A DNA stretch of 64,000 nt. Origin: Zantedeschia hybrid cultivar. Lineage: Eukaryota; Streptophyta; Magnoliopsida; Alismatales; Araceae. This document shows, one piece after another, positions 46,421 through 58,251 of the stretch. The notes beneath the pieces were generated by a model. That model had not been told where the DNA came from and did no database searches. It saw nothing but the letters and a program-made list of their open reading frames with translations. The first letter of the stretch is position 1. Each line of letters begins with the position of its first letter. Where the stretch lies: positions 59,402,650-59,466,649 of the forward strand of contig JARZZO010000002.1 in the NCBI GenBank assembly GCA_030544215.1, given 5' to 3'. Made by a program: the position numbers and the translations under genes.

Positions 46421-49400
46421 CCAAGGTTAAGAAACCCGGGATCGGGTCCCGGATCGGCCGGTCCAAAACCGATCGGATCGGCCGACTCCGATCCGATTCA
46501 GCCTGATCCTGGCCGATCCTAGCTGAGTCAGGCTCGGCTGGTTCAGATAGCAGAAATTTTTTTAAAAAAAAATATAAAAAAAATATAAAATGCAAGTCTA
46601 ATGCATAATTGTGTTGAAATACATTGATTTGAAGTACATAAGATGTTGTTGGACAAAAAAACCTTGAATAAACTTACATATATGATTATGAACTTACATT
46701 TATTCCAAGCGTACATTATACTGAATGAACATATGGCTTATATACTCAGACCATGACATATAGCTCTGGTAGTATTGTTCATATTGCATCACATACAGGC
46801 TATTGTCTTCCGTATTGGTATAAATGACTGACAATTGTGGATATTCTAGAAAACCTCCTGAATAGTCGGATGTGTCAGAATGTTGAGGAGGGTAAACTAC
46901 ATATCCAGTAGGCTGAGTATACCTTTCGTATGGAGAATATGATGATGCATCTGATAGTTGCTCTTGATATTCTCTCTCCCTCCTATGTTCTTCTTTGGCC
47001 TCTGCACACTGAGGAGCTTTACCTTTGTCCTTCCTCTTTGATCTGTTGAATGTTTGAAAGGAAGATTCTTCACGTCCTGCTCTGCTACCATGATGTTCAT
47101 CTTGGGTAGCATGTGCGTATTCCTCTTCTCTAGTGAATTGAATTGGTGGAGGTGGGGCTGGGGCACTAGTAGCTTCTCCGCCATCCTCAGAACTGTCGGA
47201 GCTCGTCTTTGATGTCGAGTCATTTGAGGTTTGATGTTGTACCTCAGCACTTGGTTCTGGTGTTTTATCCTCTTCCTCGATAGTCTCCAGATCAGCAATT
47301 TGAATTCCAGTACCACTCTTCCTTCTGCTTGGTACTTGTTTTTTGCTCTTCTTCTGACGTTTTGGAGAAGGAGGTTGAAAATCAGTAAGTAATGGAACAT
47401 TATCTAACTCACTTTCCGCCCATTCCCGATCATTTGGGTTGAATTCAGGCTCATTTGAGGTGCTTGCATCAACCCATGCATTTAGTCGATGTTGTTTTTT
47501 GAACAGTTCATCCAAGTCTTTGGGTTCTTCTGCATGTGTAGTCTCCGTGGCTTGTCTAGAAATTCTCTCTTTTTCCTGCCTTTGAAGGTTCCTTATGAGC
47601 TCGAGATTTTTTAGCTTCAACCTCATGTTGTAATGGCATAATACTAGCTTCTCTAGACAGCTCGATTTCAATCTATTCATTTGTTTGGTATGAATCAAGC
47701 CAAAGGTGCTCCAGTTTCTCTCACAACTTGATGAAGAGGTTGTTTGACTTAAGACCCGAATTGCTACATAGGTTGGATCTTCATACCCATATGTTTTTTC
47801 CATGATCTAGCCACCAGTCAGCTGTAAATAGAAAATTGGCCATGTCAACAATGTGCAAGTTATAATTAAAAATTAAATAGAACATCTGATTAATAATTTT
47901 CAAATCTGGAGTCAAAATTTTGGCAGCTCTTTGAGCAATACTTGTCCCAAAGTGGTATAACATCATTCTGTAATCATGCATTTGCTTGCATGCCATTATT
48001 GCTCTGTCTTCATCTGCAAGCATGCGCTTAATAACAGATTTAGCCCCCATTAACACTTCCGAGCAAGTATCAAAGTTATCCTTCTTCCCATCAGTTCTAA
48101 ACATGTACTGAGGGTTGAAAAAATAACCTAAATAAATAAATCGAAGTTAGTTATTACTTAAGAGAAATTTATATACAAATGAAATAATACATATAGAAAG
48201 TTAGTAGCTTACCAGCTGCATGAAGATCGTGATGTAAAGTGTGTTCCCAACGTCTGTCTATTATGTCCCACCACTTCACATAGGTTGTTGGATTGTTAAG
48301 TTGAATGAGCTCCTTAGTTCTGTCCATAGTTTCATATAAATATCCCATATCCGATCTTTTTTCTCCATCACAAGATCGCAAGACACGAACAAGCGGTTCT
48401 ACAATATTTAACACTGCTTGAACCCTCTAGAAGGGCCTAGACTAAATTAGATCAGCCACTTTCTTACCTTTCTCTCTGACCTTAGTTGGTACATGCCACA
48501 ATATGTGATTCTCCCAATCTCCCGATGCCACCGTCCTAATCAAGTTGTTATTTTGTTGACTTAAACTATCTAGAGAGATATATTGAGGTGCAAACCTGGT
48601 GGCTCCCAGACAAAGCAACTCTCTTCCATGAGTATGTGTGCGTATAATATTCAAAATGTCGTTGTGGTAGTAGATGAATGTGGTGATAAATCGACCACTC
48701 TTGACCACTCCATCTACCATCGGATCAGAGCAAATGTCTTCCAACATCAAGTCAATACAATGAGCAGAACAAGGAACCCAGTATAGATGTTCTCTCTTCT
48801 TCATCAACATTTGTCCAGCTAACTTGAACGCCGCTGCATTGTCCGTAACCACCTGGACAATTCTTTTTTCGCCCTCTTCTTCCACCATTTGATCCATTAA
48901 TTCATATAGGTACTGGACATTCTTTATTTTTTCAGATGCATCAATAGACTTCCAAAATACGGTTTCGGCTTTACAGTAAATTAAGAAGTTGATCATACTT
49001 TTTCTTATTATCTCTGTAAAGTTCCAAACGTGATAAGAAATCTGAAAGAGACCCATTCTGATTTAAGAATAAATGAAGATAAGATAAGAAAATGAAGATA
49101 AGATTTATGTACCTGTCCATCCATCACACATTAAAGTGCATCCATACTCATCCCATATCCTTTCAAATGATGTAATGTATGTTCGGATGTCATCAACTTC
49201 TATATCCAAGTACTTGTTGTATATCTCATATGGGGAAGGTCCTTCAACCCCTTTGCCAACTTCTTGTATGGTCTCGATCATGGACTCATAATATGGCCCC
49301 TTGGCAGCATTATCAGGGATACTGTTATAGAAAAACCACCTAGATGTAGCTCTCCCTATCTTTTCCTTACAAAGCTTTAAGTTCTTGAATGCAGCACTAA

Positions 49401-50490
49401 TAGAAGGTTGTTTATCCCTCTTCTTGGTGAGGAAGGGCTCTATTGGACTTACTCTAGGATCTCCAACTCTAGTGAATTCCTGAGGCAGCTCCTCGCATAT
49501 ATTAGTGCTCATGCCGGCGCTAGTGCTCCCTTGTGCAGAAGGTGTGGAGCCACTTCCTTGTCCTCCATATCTTCCAGTTTGCCGAAATAAGTCCTCATCT
49601 GCAAAGGACCGTCGGCTTGCTTCCATTGCACGTCGCAATTCAGCTATAAATGTAAAAGAAAAAAATTTAATCTACTATAACTATTTGTCTGAAAATGTTA
49701 AATGAAGAACATGAAAATAAGTTAAATAAGAAACTTACTTGTATCCCAATCATCAACATTTATAGGTTGATTACTTCCACCAAGCCGGACTCCAGCATCA
49801 GACCTTCGCGTTGGTTTAGACAACTCCTCTCGAATTTCCTGTCTTCTTCTGGGAGTACTTGCTTTGCTTGATTCCTTCTCCTTCATATAAGTTCAAAATT
49901 GAATCCTAACCTCTGAAGGAACTCGAGCACATGCTGCAATTTCACCTTTTATTCCAGCAAGATGTTGTTTGAATCGGTAGACCCCGCCAGAGACTACCCG
50001 GTTGCAATATTTGTTTTGTACCTTTCTTTGGCCCATGTCCACCGGTGTGCAATGACCCCAAGCAGGGTCAGCGCTAGGAGGATTCTCGGATGACCGCTCA
50101 TCAGCACCTTGAGATGCCATTCCTTTATAGCACAAGAAGATGAGAGATTCGGAGCTTGTAGTAGACTAGTAGTGACCTCGTGGGAGAGACGGAGAGAGAA
50201 TTCTATGATCGAGAGAGTGGGAGAGAGAGCAAGAATGTTAGGAGGCTCAAAGAAAATTTGTGGAGCCTTAGAAGGGCCTTGGGGGGGGGGGGTTTAAATA
50301 GACCCCCAAGGCCCAAACTAGCCGTTGGGGGTTGGGTCGGGCCGATCCGAGCCGACCCGGCCCGATCCGGCTTGGATCGTCCGATCAGAGTCCTGGACTC
50401 GGCCAGGTTACTCGGGATCGGCACGGACGGCCCAAAACCGGTCCGACTCGGCTGATCCGTGCCGATCCGAGCCAAGTTTTTGACCCTTGG
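46421..50490 (-). mobile_element. Near-complete hAT transposon (4.07 kb)
   Basis: The terminal inverted repeats are CCAAGGTTAAGAAACCCGGG (left) and, reverse-complemented, CCAAGGGTCAAAAACTTGGC (right). Both are followed inward by dense GATCGG/CCGATC subterminal repeats (46440-46545, 50330-50475). It encodes a BED-hAT transposase on the minus strand. No 8-bp target-site duplication is present (GAGTTATTC on the left, GCACCACAA on the right). The left flank is L1-1 sequence and the right flank is inverted element X. Confidence 0.85.
46700..50135 (-). pseudogene. BED-hAT transposase gene, five exons, inactivated
   Basis: Exons by splice sites: about 50135-49739, 49643-49111, 49013-48213, 48127 to about 47930, and 47821-46700. 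The junction 49111/49013 restores a GWTEIIRKSM reading typical of the family. Domains: BED finger (KYCNRVVSGGVYRFKQHLAG), DUF659 and catalytic core (LMCDGWT, VVTDNAAAFKLAG, PCSAHCIDLMLEDI, EPLVRVLRSCDGEK, DIIDRRWE, LHAAG) and hAT dimerisation region (RVLSQTTSSSSCERNWSTFG), then an acidic tail. Defects: the first BED cysteine is replaced (QNKYC), TGA at 49893-49895, two TAG codons at 48442-48444 and 48427-48429, a +1 frameshift at the A6 run 47794-47799, and no GT donor visible for exon 4. It once cut and pasted elements in the nucleus; it cannot now. Confidence 0.85.
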
Positions 50491-52860
50491 GCACCACAAT
50501 CCTATAGAATCAAGAAAAAGAGTGTACAATAAATTAACTTCCATAAACCCACCCTACAAACCCAGTAAGACAAGGGGTGTTGTTCCCCATACAAAAACCC
50601 ATGATTACATCAAAACGAAAGTTTAGATCCCTCCTTCACAGGATCACACATCCCTAAACATAATTATTTCCAACCCGTGCTCCCAATCAACCACGGAGCC
50701 AAAACTAAACATAGATCACAATCCCTTGGTCAGCCCACCCCTCAACCCTTCTAGACCCCCTAAGGCAACGGAGTTCCCCCTCATTTTTTCATTGGAAATA
50801 AATTTCATCACCTTCCCTGAAGATCTTACATTAATTCTCTCGGTCATTCTCTAAAAACTTGCATCTGACCGGTTTAAAAAGAAACCCAAAATACCTCTCA
50901 AACATTTCATCTCACCAATATAAGCGTCTTTGATGGCCCAATCATGCTTGACTTGACAAATCTCTGCCGCGGACACCTCCCTTGTTAAAGCTCCTTTTGA
51001 CTTTAGCAATTTCTCGATTCGGGCAAGTGTTTGAGACAGATCCGAGTCCTTGTCCTCACATCTTCTAGGACCATGGAAGTTAGGAATATGCAGGAGACTC
51101 AGAACCGCTGGCATGTCCAGGAGTCCCAATCAGAATGTCCTCCTTAAGCATCTCCAAATCTAAAGACTGCTCAATAAAGCTGTGCCCTGGAGGTTTCTCG
51201 ACCGCACCAATCTGATGCAAGCCCTCCAGCCTAGGCAGCGAAGAAGCAATGATATCCACTCCTGATGAGGAGATAGAGAAGGTTGTTACCAGTATAGATT
51301 GCAGAAAGATCCCATTGGCTGCAAGAAGGTCTCCCTTTGCTGGGGGTCAATATCCAAAAGTGCCACTCCAGCCAGTCTAGAGGTGATTCCAAGCATCTCT
51401 GCCTCATCCCCTAGGGTTACACCCCTAGTTGAAGCAGATGCCCATTCACAATCACATCCAATGGCCACCACTGCAGCCTCAGGCTTATGGACCACCATAA
51501 CCCTCTGCTTAAGATGACCGACTGGTTCTATCTCCAGTCCATATCTATAACACCCCCACCTCAAGAGGGAACGACAACCCACCACGATGCTGAAGAAGTC
51601 CCCATATGTGTCTAAGTACGCCTGTGCATGGGATGTGCTTGACCCGTGCGTGGCCTGCTCTCATTTCAATAGACACCCACACAACCCAATTTGAAGTCAA
51701 ATTTGAACTTTCAAATGACCGGGCCTGTCCTGTCCAGGTGAAGGGACCCAATTCACAGACGCAGCACAATGCAAGGAGTTGCCTGCAGCCACCAGCTGTA
51801 TTCTTCCCAGCACCAGGCATCCCTAGGGTTTTCAGGCCCCAAAAGATGGAGCTGCCCCCCAGCCCCCCTGAACCACCATGCCTAGCCAAGATTTAGAGGA
51901 CCTCTCACCACCACCATCCACCCCACTACCCTCCTGGATCCAAACCTCAAAGTTAAAAGCCCAAGGGAGGAGACTGATCCTCATAGGTAGCCAGCTGTCC
52001 TCCATGGCAGCAGCACACGAACACAAATCTACCTGGTGTCCTCCATCCCCTTCTCATCCACTTTAACTACGAACCCAATGACTTAAGCTACCTTCTTCTT
52101 CTTCACCACCCCTGCCTTGAAAGAGCAGTGGAATATTCAAATCAACCCAAATTGGATTGCTTTTCAGATGTTCACACCAACCCCTGGTCCCCATCTCATT
52201 ACCTCAAAATCAACTCCATCAACGTCAATGACCACATGTTTTCTAACAAGATCTCTTCCACCATCTTTTGAGTGGGGCATCCCATGAGCAATTTTCCCAT
52301 CTCTAAGATGGCACACAGTCCATGCTGTCGTTCTGTCCGAGCAATAGCCATCTTCTGTGCAATCGCCTACAACTGCACATCCAAACCTGCACTCCTAAAC
52401 ACCAGCTGGGAGGAAAGAATCTCCCATCTTTCCCCGTCAATCTCTTCATTGGGTAAGTTAACACAAACCTCTCTAACAGGTGCAGATCAATAATCGATCA
52501 TTACCTGGATTTCGCTCCCCACCAGGCATCCCTTCCCTAGAGCGCAGTCACAACTCAAGCAACATGACCACCCAATGACCATAACAGAAGCACGAAAGAC
52601 AGAGATCCTTTTCCTAGATATCTGATCTACCATAGCTCCATCTCTCTTTCCCGTCCAGTTCTCTACCATCGCCGTCCCGTTTGTTTCTGCCCTTCTCAGC
52701 TCTCCCACACACATCTTTCAGGTACCCAAAACTTTAATATAGCATATAAGAAGACAGAATGAAAACTAAAAATTGTTCACAGATGAAAATGACAAATCGC
52801 AACCATTATGAAGTGGGATTGCACCGATAATGGATTCAAAGCAGAAATCTAATGAGATAT
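50479..52860 (-). mobile_element. Element X, copy B (inverted)
   Basis: Near-identical reverse complement of 13695-16084. Frames match on the minus strand: 50851-51129 (LSQTLARIEKLLKSKGALT), 51286-51585, 51545-51889, 51832-52026 and 52487-52714. Many differences are single bases. Its 3' end overlaps the hAT end by TTTGACCCTTGG (50479-50490). At 52861 it joins sequence unrelated to that before 13695. Confidence 0.75.
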
Positions 52861-54306
52861 TATCCAGAAGAGAAAACCAAGAAATCAGAAACATCACAAT
52901 AGGGGTGTCAATGGGCCAGACTTGAAGAAGCCTAAGCTCAACCTGGTTTATGAAGCACAGACCGGGCCTGGGGAAAAGGTAAGTTTTTGCACAATTGACC
53001 CAGCCTGGTCTATTCTCCTGAAAGCCCAGTTTAATCCAGCCTGCCTTGGCTTTTACAGAGGCAAAAACAGTACCCAAATATGGGTTATAGGTTGATAGAT
53101 CGACATGCGACTGCAATCTGAGGGGCATGACAAGTGTTAAGGTCCACAAGCTGTAGGGAAATCTAGTGAAGGGTTAAATGAGAATGGGATAAGGATTAAG
53201 TTTAAGGGGGAAAATGCATATAAGCACACAAGATTGGCTGGCAGAGCCAAGTAGCCAACAGGGTATGTGAGCCACCCCGGTCATGTACTTCAACATATCA
53301 GTCAATTTCATATCTCAAAGTCTTTTTATTCTAGATTCATCACACACTTCAAGTCTTCAACATAACAAGCCAACCATGTACCTTTATTTTTTAAATTATA
53401 GATTTTACACCCTTTCATTGTTCATTCTAGTGATTTACATAACTTTTGAAAGATGAGAGATATTTAGTAACATGCACGCTGAAAACATGCTGACAGCCTG
53501 TCAAGTATTCCAATGGGGCCTCAGATTGGGACTTAAAAGTTTTCTACATTTACTAGGTGAATATTAAAGCCTACTCATATGTTCATCTTCTTGCATCTTT
53601 CCCAACGCTTGTAAGTTGTAAACGTCCAATCTATATTCTTGCATCTTTCCCAAAGCTTGTAAGTTGTAGAAGTCCAATGTATATGTATATACACCAGATA
53701 TGTTGCCTAGGAGGAAGATGCATCAAAGCCAAATCTTGAGCACAAACCACACCCAGAAAAGGTAGGATGCATCTCAAATTCTGCCAAAGCTAAGAGACAC
53801 ATCAAATGGCTTACATTTAAATCTTTGGAAATCATATACTCTAGATTAATTTCAAAAACTACTGCTATGCATGAAATCTAAAGCTGTCCCCAAGTCTAAG
53901 CTTTCATCAACTGGAACAGAAAAGGCACTGGAAAATCTAAATATGGAGTTTGGATGATTATATTTCCCTACAATTGTATCAAACTTTCCAATTTATATAG
54001 ACACGAAATGAGTTTTTGAGTTGTGCATTGACTTGACAGCTTAGTTGACAGATGTTTGGTTGTTGCCAAAGTGACTCTACTCCACAAACCTAGCCTCATG
54101 CATGTGTTGACACAGACCTTGTGAATCACATATTCACATTAGTTACTACATGAACAATTATGTCACATAGGTTTATGCCCCAAAAAATGAAGATTTCTTG
54201 GAAAAGATGACAAGACTCTAGAAAAATTATTGCCTTAAATTAAAAATATTATAATATTACCATAGGAGTACTACAAACAATGCTCAACTATATTACAACC
54301 AATGTC
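52861..54306. other. No gene recognised
   Basis: AT-rich DNA. 52890-53060 has CCTGG/CCAGG-rich text (GGGCCTGGGG, CCCAGCCTGG) that resembles a short repeat. A near-tandem pair at about 53590 and 53638 shares TTCTTGCATCTTTCCCAA and GCTTGTAAGTTGTA, period 48. Confidence 0.35.
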
Positions 54307-55420
54307 TTTTTTTTTTTGGAAGAGTGACGAAGGTCACAATTTCATTGATTAAGGTAATAGGTACAAGGCAGAAGTCCAAAAGGAAAAAAGCCTCTCATCC
54401 CACTAGTGAACTGAATGAAAAGGTACACGCTAGAAACTTGATGGAAAAAACTGTTTTATCAAGGGAATAAAACAGCAATAAGAGAACAAGAAACGGAATT
54501 AAGAAATCATCATCTTCCATTGCCTTGCTTTCATCAACAGATCCTGATTACAGTGTTGGTACTTGGTACAGTCCTGCAGGTTTTGCCTAGTCAGCAGCAA
54601 CCTGCAGAGCTTTCCCAGCAAACCCGCTACCACTTGCAAATTCTCCTCTAAAAATCCTTCCATTCCTCTCGAGCCAGACTGACCAAAGCAGAGCAGGGCA
54701 CAGTAGAGACCATAAGCACCTTAGAGCTGGAAAAGGACACATGATTCCACCATCTGATATGCTCCATAACAGAAGAGTGAAGCCTCCACCTAATACCAAG
54801 AAGCCTACACAGGATTTCCCATTGCGCAATAATGATACCACAACCCAAAAACAGGTGATTCTGGTCCTCTTCAACAGAAGCGCAAAACATGCATTTAGAG
54901 CAGGATCTGGTGAAGATTCTACTAATCCTTTTAGCCGTTGGCAACCTGTTCCAGGTTATCTTCCGGAAAAACAATCTGATTTTGTTTGGTAAATCATGAG
55001 ACCAAACAATATCACTCCACCACACTTTGCATCCTCCATCACTAAGAATCTTCACAAGGGAATAACAGAAAATTCTCCATTCGAGTTCCATCTCCAAGCC
55101 CTTTTATCCCGTCGGTCTGAGGTTAAGTGCAGCTGATTAAAACTATTGAGCACAGTGATAAGCTCCTCAAATTGCAATTCAGTGGGATTTCTCTGAGCAG
55201 TAATTCCAATTGTCCTCTGCTAATATAAGAGCATACATTGGTACTGTGTCTTCAGAATTCCTGACAGCTGAAAACTGGCTACTGAACTGATTTGCTAAAA
55301 CGAGATCGGACCACCATTTATCCTTCCAAAACATAATATGTTGACCATTCCCTAAACACATAGTGTAAGAAACTGAAACTATATCAGCAGTTCTCACAAT
55401 CTATTTCCAGATAGGTGACA
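54307..55420 (-). mobile_element. 5'-truncated L1 (L1-4), minus strand
   Basis: Poly-T at 54307-54318 is the 3' tail. The minus-strand frames give MCLGNGQHIMFWKDKWWSD (55179-55397), VWWSDIVWSHDLPNKIRLFF, KCMFCASVEEDQNHLFLGC (zf-RVT motif) and LLWSVWLERNGRIFRGEF. These are the last third of L1 ORF2, with a few stops and frameshifts. The upstream end is about 55420; I found no clean target duplication. Confidence 0.75.
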
Positions 55421-55944
55421 CAGAGATTGGGAAAATTTTTGCCATAGGGAAAACATCTGGCCTTTTGATTACTTGTCAACTTATCCAACCATGGTTTGTC
55501 TCAAATGAGGGATGGACACACGAAGGAAAACAAGCAAGAGTTGAGTTACACTGACCCTGTGACTGGACAAAAACGACGTTGGGTGGGATAATGATTCCTT
55601 GACTCCTCCCCATTCATCTTGATACAATCTTAGTCGGTTGAGGACACAACCAGATTAGATCATATTCAAGAAATAAAGCCTTATGTACCTCGCCTTCTGA
55701 TTTGTCAGGCTATCAATATAATTTGTTAGGCTCTCAAGTGTCTTCATCTACATATAATCTTCTAATGTATGCATTTCCAGGTCATCCCTTCTCTTCCAAA
55801 ATTCAAACATGGGCCTTACCCTTTTGATTCATGCTTGCATGAAAAAGCTAATTGAGTGGAAAAGAATGGGTGCACTCTGGTATGCCCCTTTTCTGCTTGT
55901 GTTCTCCGTAAATTATACTATAAAATATCTACGGTCCATAAATA
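55421..55944. other. No gene recognised
   Basis: AT-rich DNA without domains or obvious repeats. Confidence 0.3.
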
Positions 55945-56560
55945 CTAATCTCTTTTTTTTTTTAATTGTGGGATGGTACCACTTGTATGATAAAGAAAAA
56001 GTGTACATGTACAGTTAAGAAGGAAAAGAACCGAATCCCCCCTATACAAAACACCAAAAAGGTGCATTCCCCCACTCATCTCTCCTGCAGAGGACAAAAC
56101 AAGGAGTTACAAGAGTCCACATTACAAGATACTTTAGCTCACCCTAGAACCTTCTTACAAACAAAAGAGAAAATCCTATTCAGAGTGCCCGCTTCTTGCC
56201 TAAAAATACTAATCATACAGTGGATGGCTAGATCTACTATCCTCACAATATAAATTTGTGAAGAAGTAAATACTCTATAAGTGAGAAAGAGGATATCTTT
56301 AGTCCAGCATTCAATCCCACATAATCAAGAGGTGGAAAGACACATTCAGTCTTCCGGATAGTGTAAACTCTTCTACATGTTAATGCAGAAATCAAGAACA
56401 TGGAAGACTCTAGAAAGGATATTGGTGTGGAGTAGCTCCCTAGTTAATTTATACCACAGCTTAAATGTATTGCCAAACTCAAGGCATATCCATACATTAT
56501 TAACGGGAAGATTCAGTTAGCAGTGAAGAAATATTGTGGTATATGATTCAGAAGAAATTG
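55945..56560 (-). mobile_element. 5'-truncated L1 (L1-5), minus strand
   Basis: A T11 run at about 55950-55960, then GTGGGATGGTACCACTTGTA, the same 3' end as the full L1 at 57700. Minus-strand peptides such as RIFSFVCKKVLG match the post-zf-RVT end seen at 41060 (SFVCEKVIGWAE). Many stops; the upper border is uncertain. Confidence 0.55.
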
Positions 56561-56599
56561 TCAGATAGGGAAGGAGGGGGATTTTCTAAGCCTAATATA

Positions 56600-56677
56600 G
56601 CAGAGTCGGCCAATTAGGTGGTACAACCACTACTTTATTTCAAAAAAAAAAAAAAAAGCAGAGTCAGCCAATTAGGT
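56600..56677 (+). mobile_element. 38-bp tail-only retroposon with a 20-bp target duplication
   Basis: The target duplications are GCAGAGTCGGCCAATTAGGT (56600-56619) and the same with A for the second G of CGG (56658-56677). Between them are only GGTACAACCACTACTTTATT, TC and a run of 16 A. The body resembles the GGTACCACCC-type L1 3' end. Confidence 0.85.
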
Positions 56678-57679
56678 AGGCATACGTCTGACAAGAGAAT
56701 ATGGAGATAGGAAACCAGAATTTCCCTTAGCATTGAACACAATGTCATCTTATCCGATGGGGATTGTAAAGTTGTGAAGTAGCATGCTACTATAAAAATC
56801 ATACATCAGGAGTTGGTCTTTCTCTTTAACTTTGCCCCAGAATAAAAGTATGAAACCAGCACAACAAGGCACCTGCCTGTTTTATGAGAGCTAAATTGAA
56901 AAAGAAAAAGGGCCATTTATTTCTTCCATAGTTGTCAAGGCATACCTAGGCATTGCCTAGGTGACCTCGCGCAAAGCCAGGGCCAAGGTTCAGGGATGGA
57001 ATTCTGGCACGGATTGGGAGGCTGGATCGGAACCCGCCGATCCCGATCCGAATCGGGATCAGATTGGCCAGAATCAGCAGGGATCGACCGATTTTGGCTG
57101 GATCAGGACCCGCTGATCCTGATCCAGATTGTCCCGATCCGAATAGGCCAATACGGATCGAGATCGACCGATTCTGCATTCCATGGGTGCAGGGGCACTT
57201 GTCGAAAACAGCAAAAAAGCACCCAAGGTGCTTGCTTGAGCAGCCAAGAAGGCTGAAGCTGAAGCCTAGGCCAATTGAACCAAATTAAGACTGGATCCAT
57301 TTGGTTCCCTTAAAAGCACGCCAACCAAACACAACCAATGCCCCTAGGCCCCCATTTGATCCCCTACCTCTCTAGGGTTTGTATGTCCTGCTCTCCACCG
57401 TCGATCCACCCCCTCCAAACGCCACCGTCAAACACCATTGCTTCTCCATCTCTCTCCACATCTGGGTGCCAGCAAGAGGTTCTTCTCTTCACACCATGCC
57501 CTCTTCCCCTCTGTGTCTTAATCTCCACAACACCCCCCCTTCTTCTCTACACCCCAGTCCCACGTTGTCTCTCCATTAACCTCCCCTGCCCATCCTCTCT
57601 CTCTGTCTCTCCACACACCCGTGGAAGCCCTACCACCTTGACAACTATGATTTCTTTACAGAGGAAGCAAACATGTGTT
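56678..57679. other. GATCGG cluster and CT-rich DNA
   Basis: 56995-57180 is a dense CCGATCC/GGATCGG cluster like the hAT ends and like 3885-4075. 57360-57640 is CT-rich with chance frames. 57655-57679 resembles a splice acceptor and exon start (see findings). Confidence 0.4.
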
Positions 57680-57694
57680 CTGAATTCTATATTA
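57680..57694. repeat. 15-bp target-site duplication, left
   Basis: CTGAATTCTATATTA, identical to 63090-63104; bounds L1-2. Confidence 0.9.
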
Positions 57695-58251
57695 TTATTA
57701 TTTTTTAAAGCGTGGATGGTACCACATTAATGTATTAAACAGAAAACGAAGCAAATGTACAAGGCATGAGAACAAAAAACCCTATAGATTCCCTCCATAC
57801 AAAAGGCACCGAAATGGTGCAGCCCTCAATTATTCCCCAAACTTACAAAAAAGGATGATATATTCACTTCCTGATTACAAAAAGCCACCACCCACTCCCT
57901 AACAGAAGAACACACAAAAGGACCCCACATGCTCTAATATGAGAGCTTCCTTGTGGTAGACTCTCATGTTCCACTCACCCTAAATGGCCCATAGGGTCAC
58001 GTGCAAAATCAGCCACCAAACTCTAGCATCCGCCCTGGGAGTAAACTGCCCTGCCAAAAACAGCAAGAGTTCCTGGACTGAAGATATGGCGTCAATGCAA
58101 TTGCTTTGTAGCTTCAGCTTACTGAACACAAAGTACCACACCTGATGAGTGAAATAAAAATGTGATCCATGGTCTCCTCCTCCTCTCTACACAAAGGACA
58201 AAGAGTAGAGAACTGTTGTATGAAAATAGCCAATCTGCCACAAGTCAGGAG

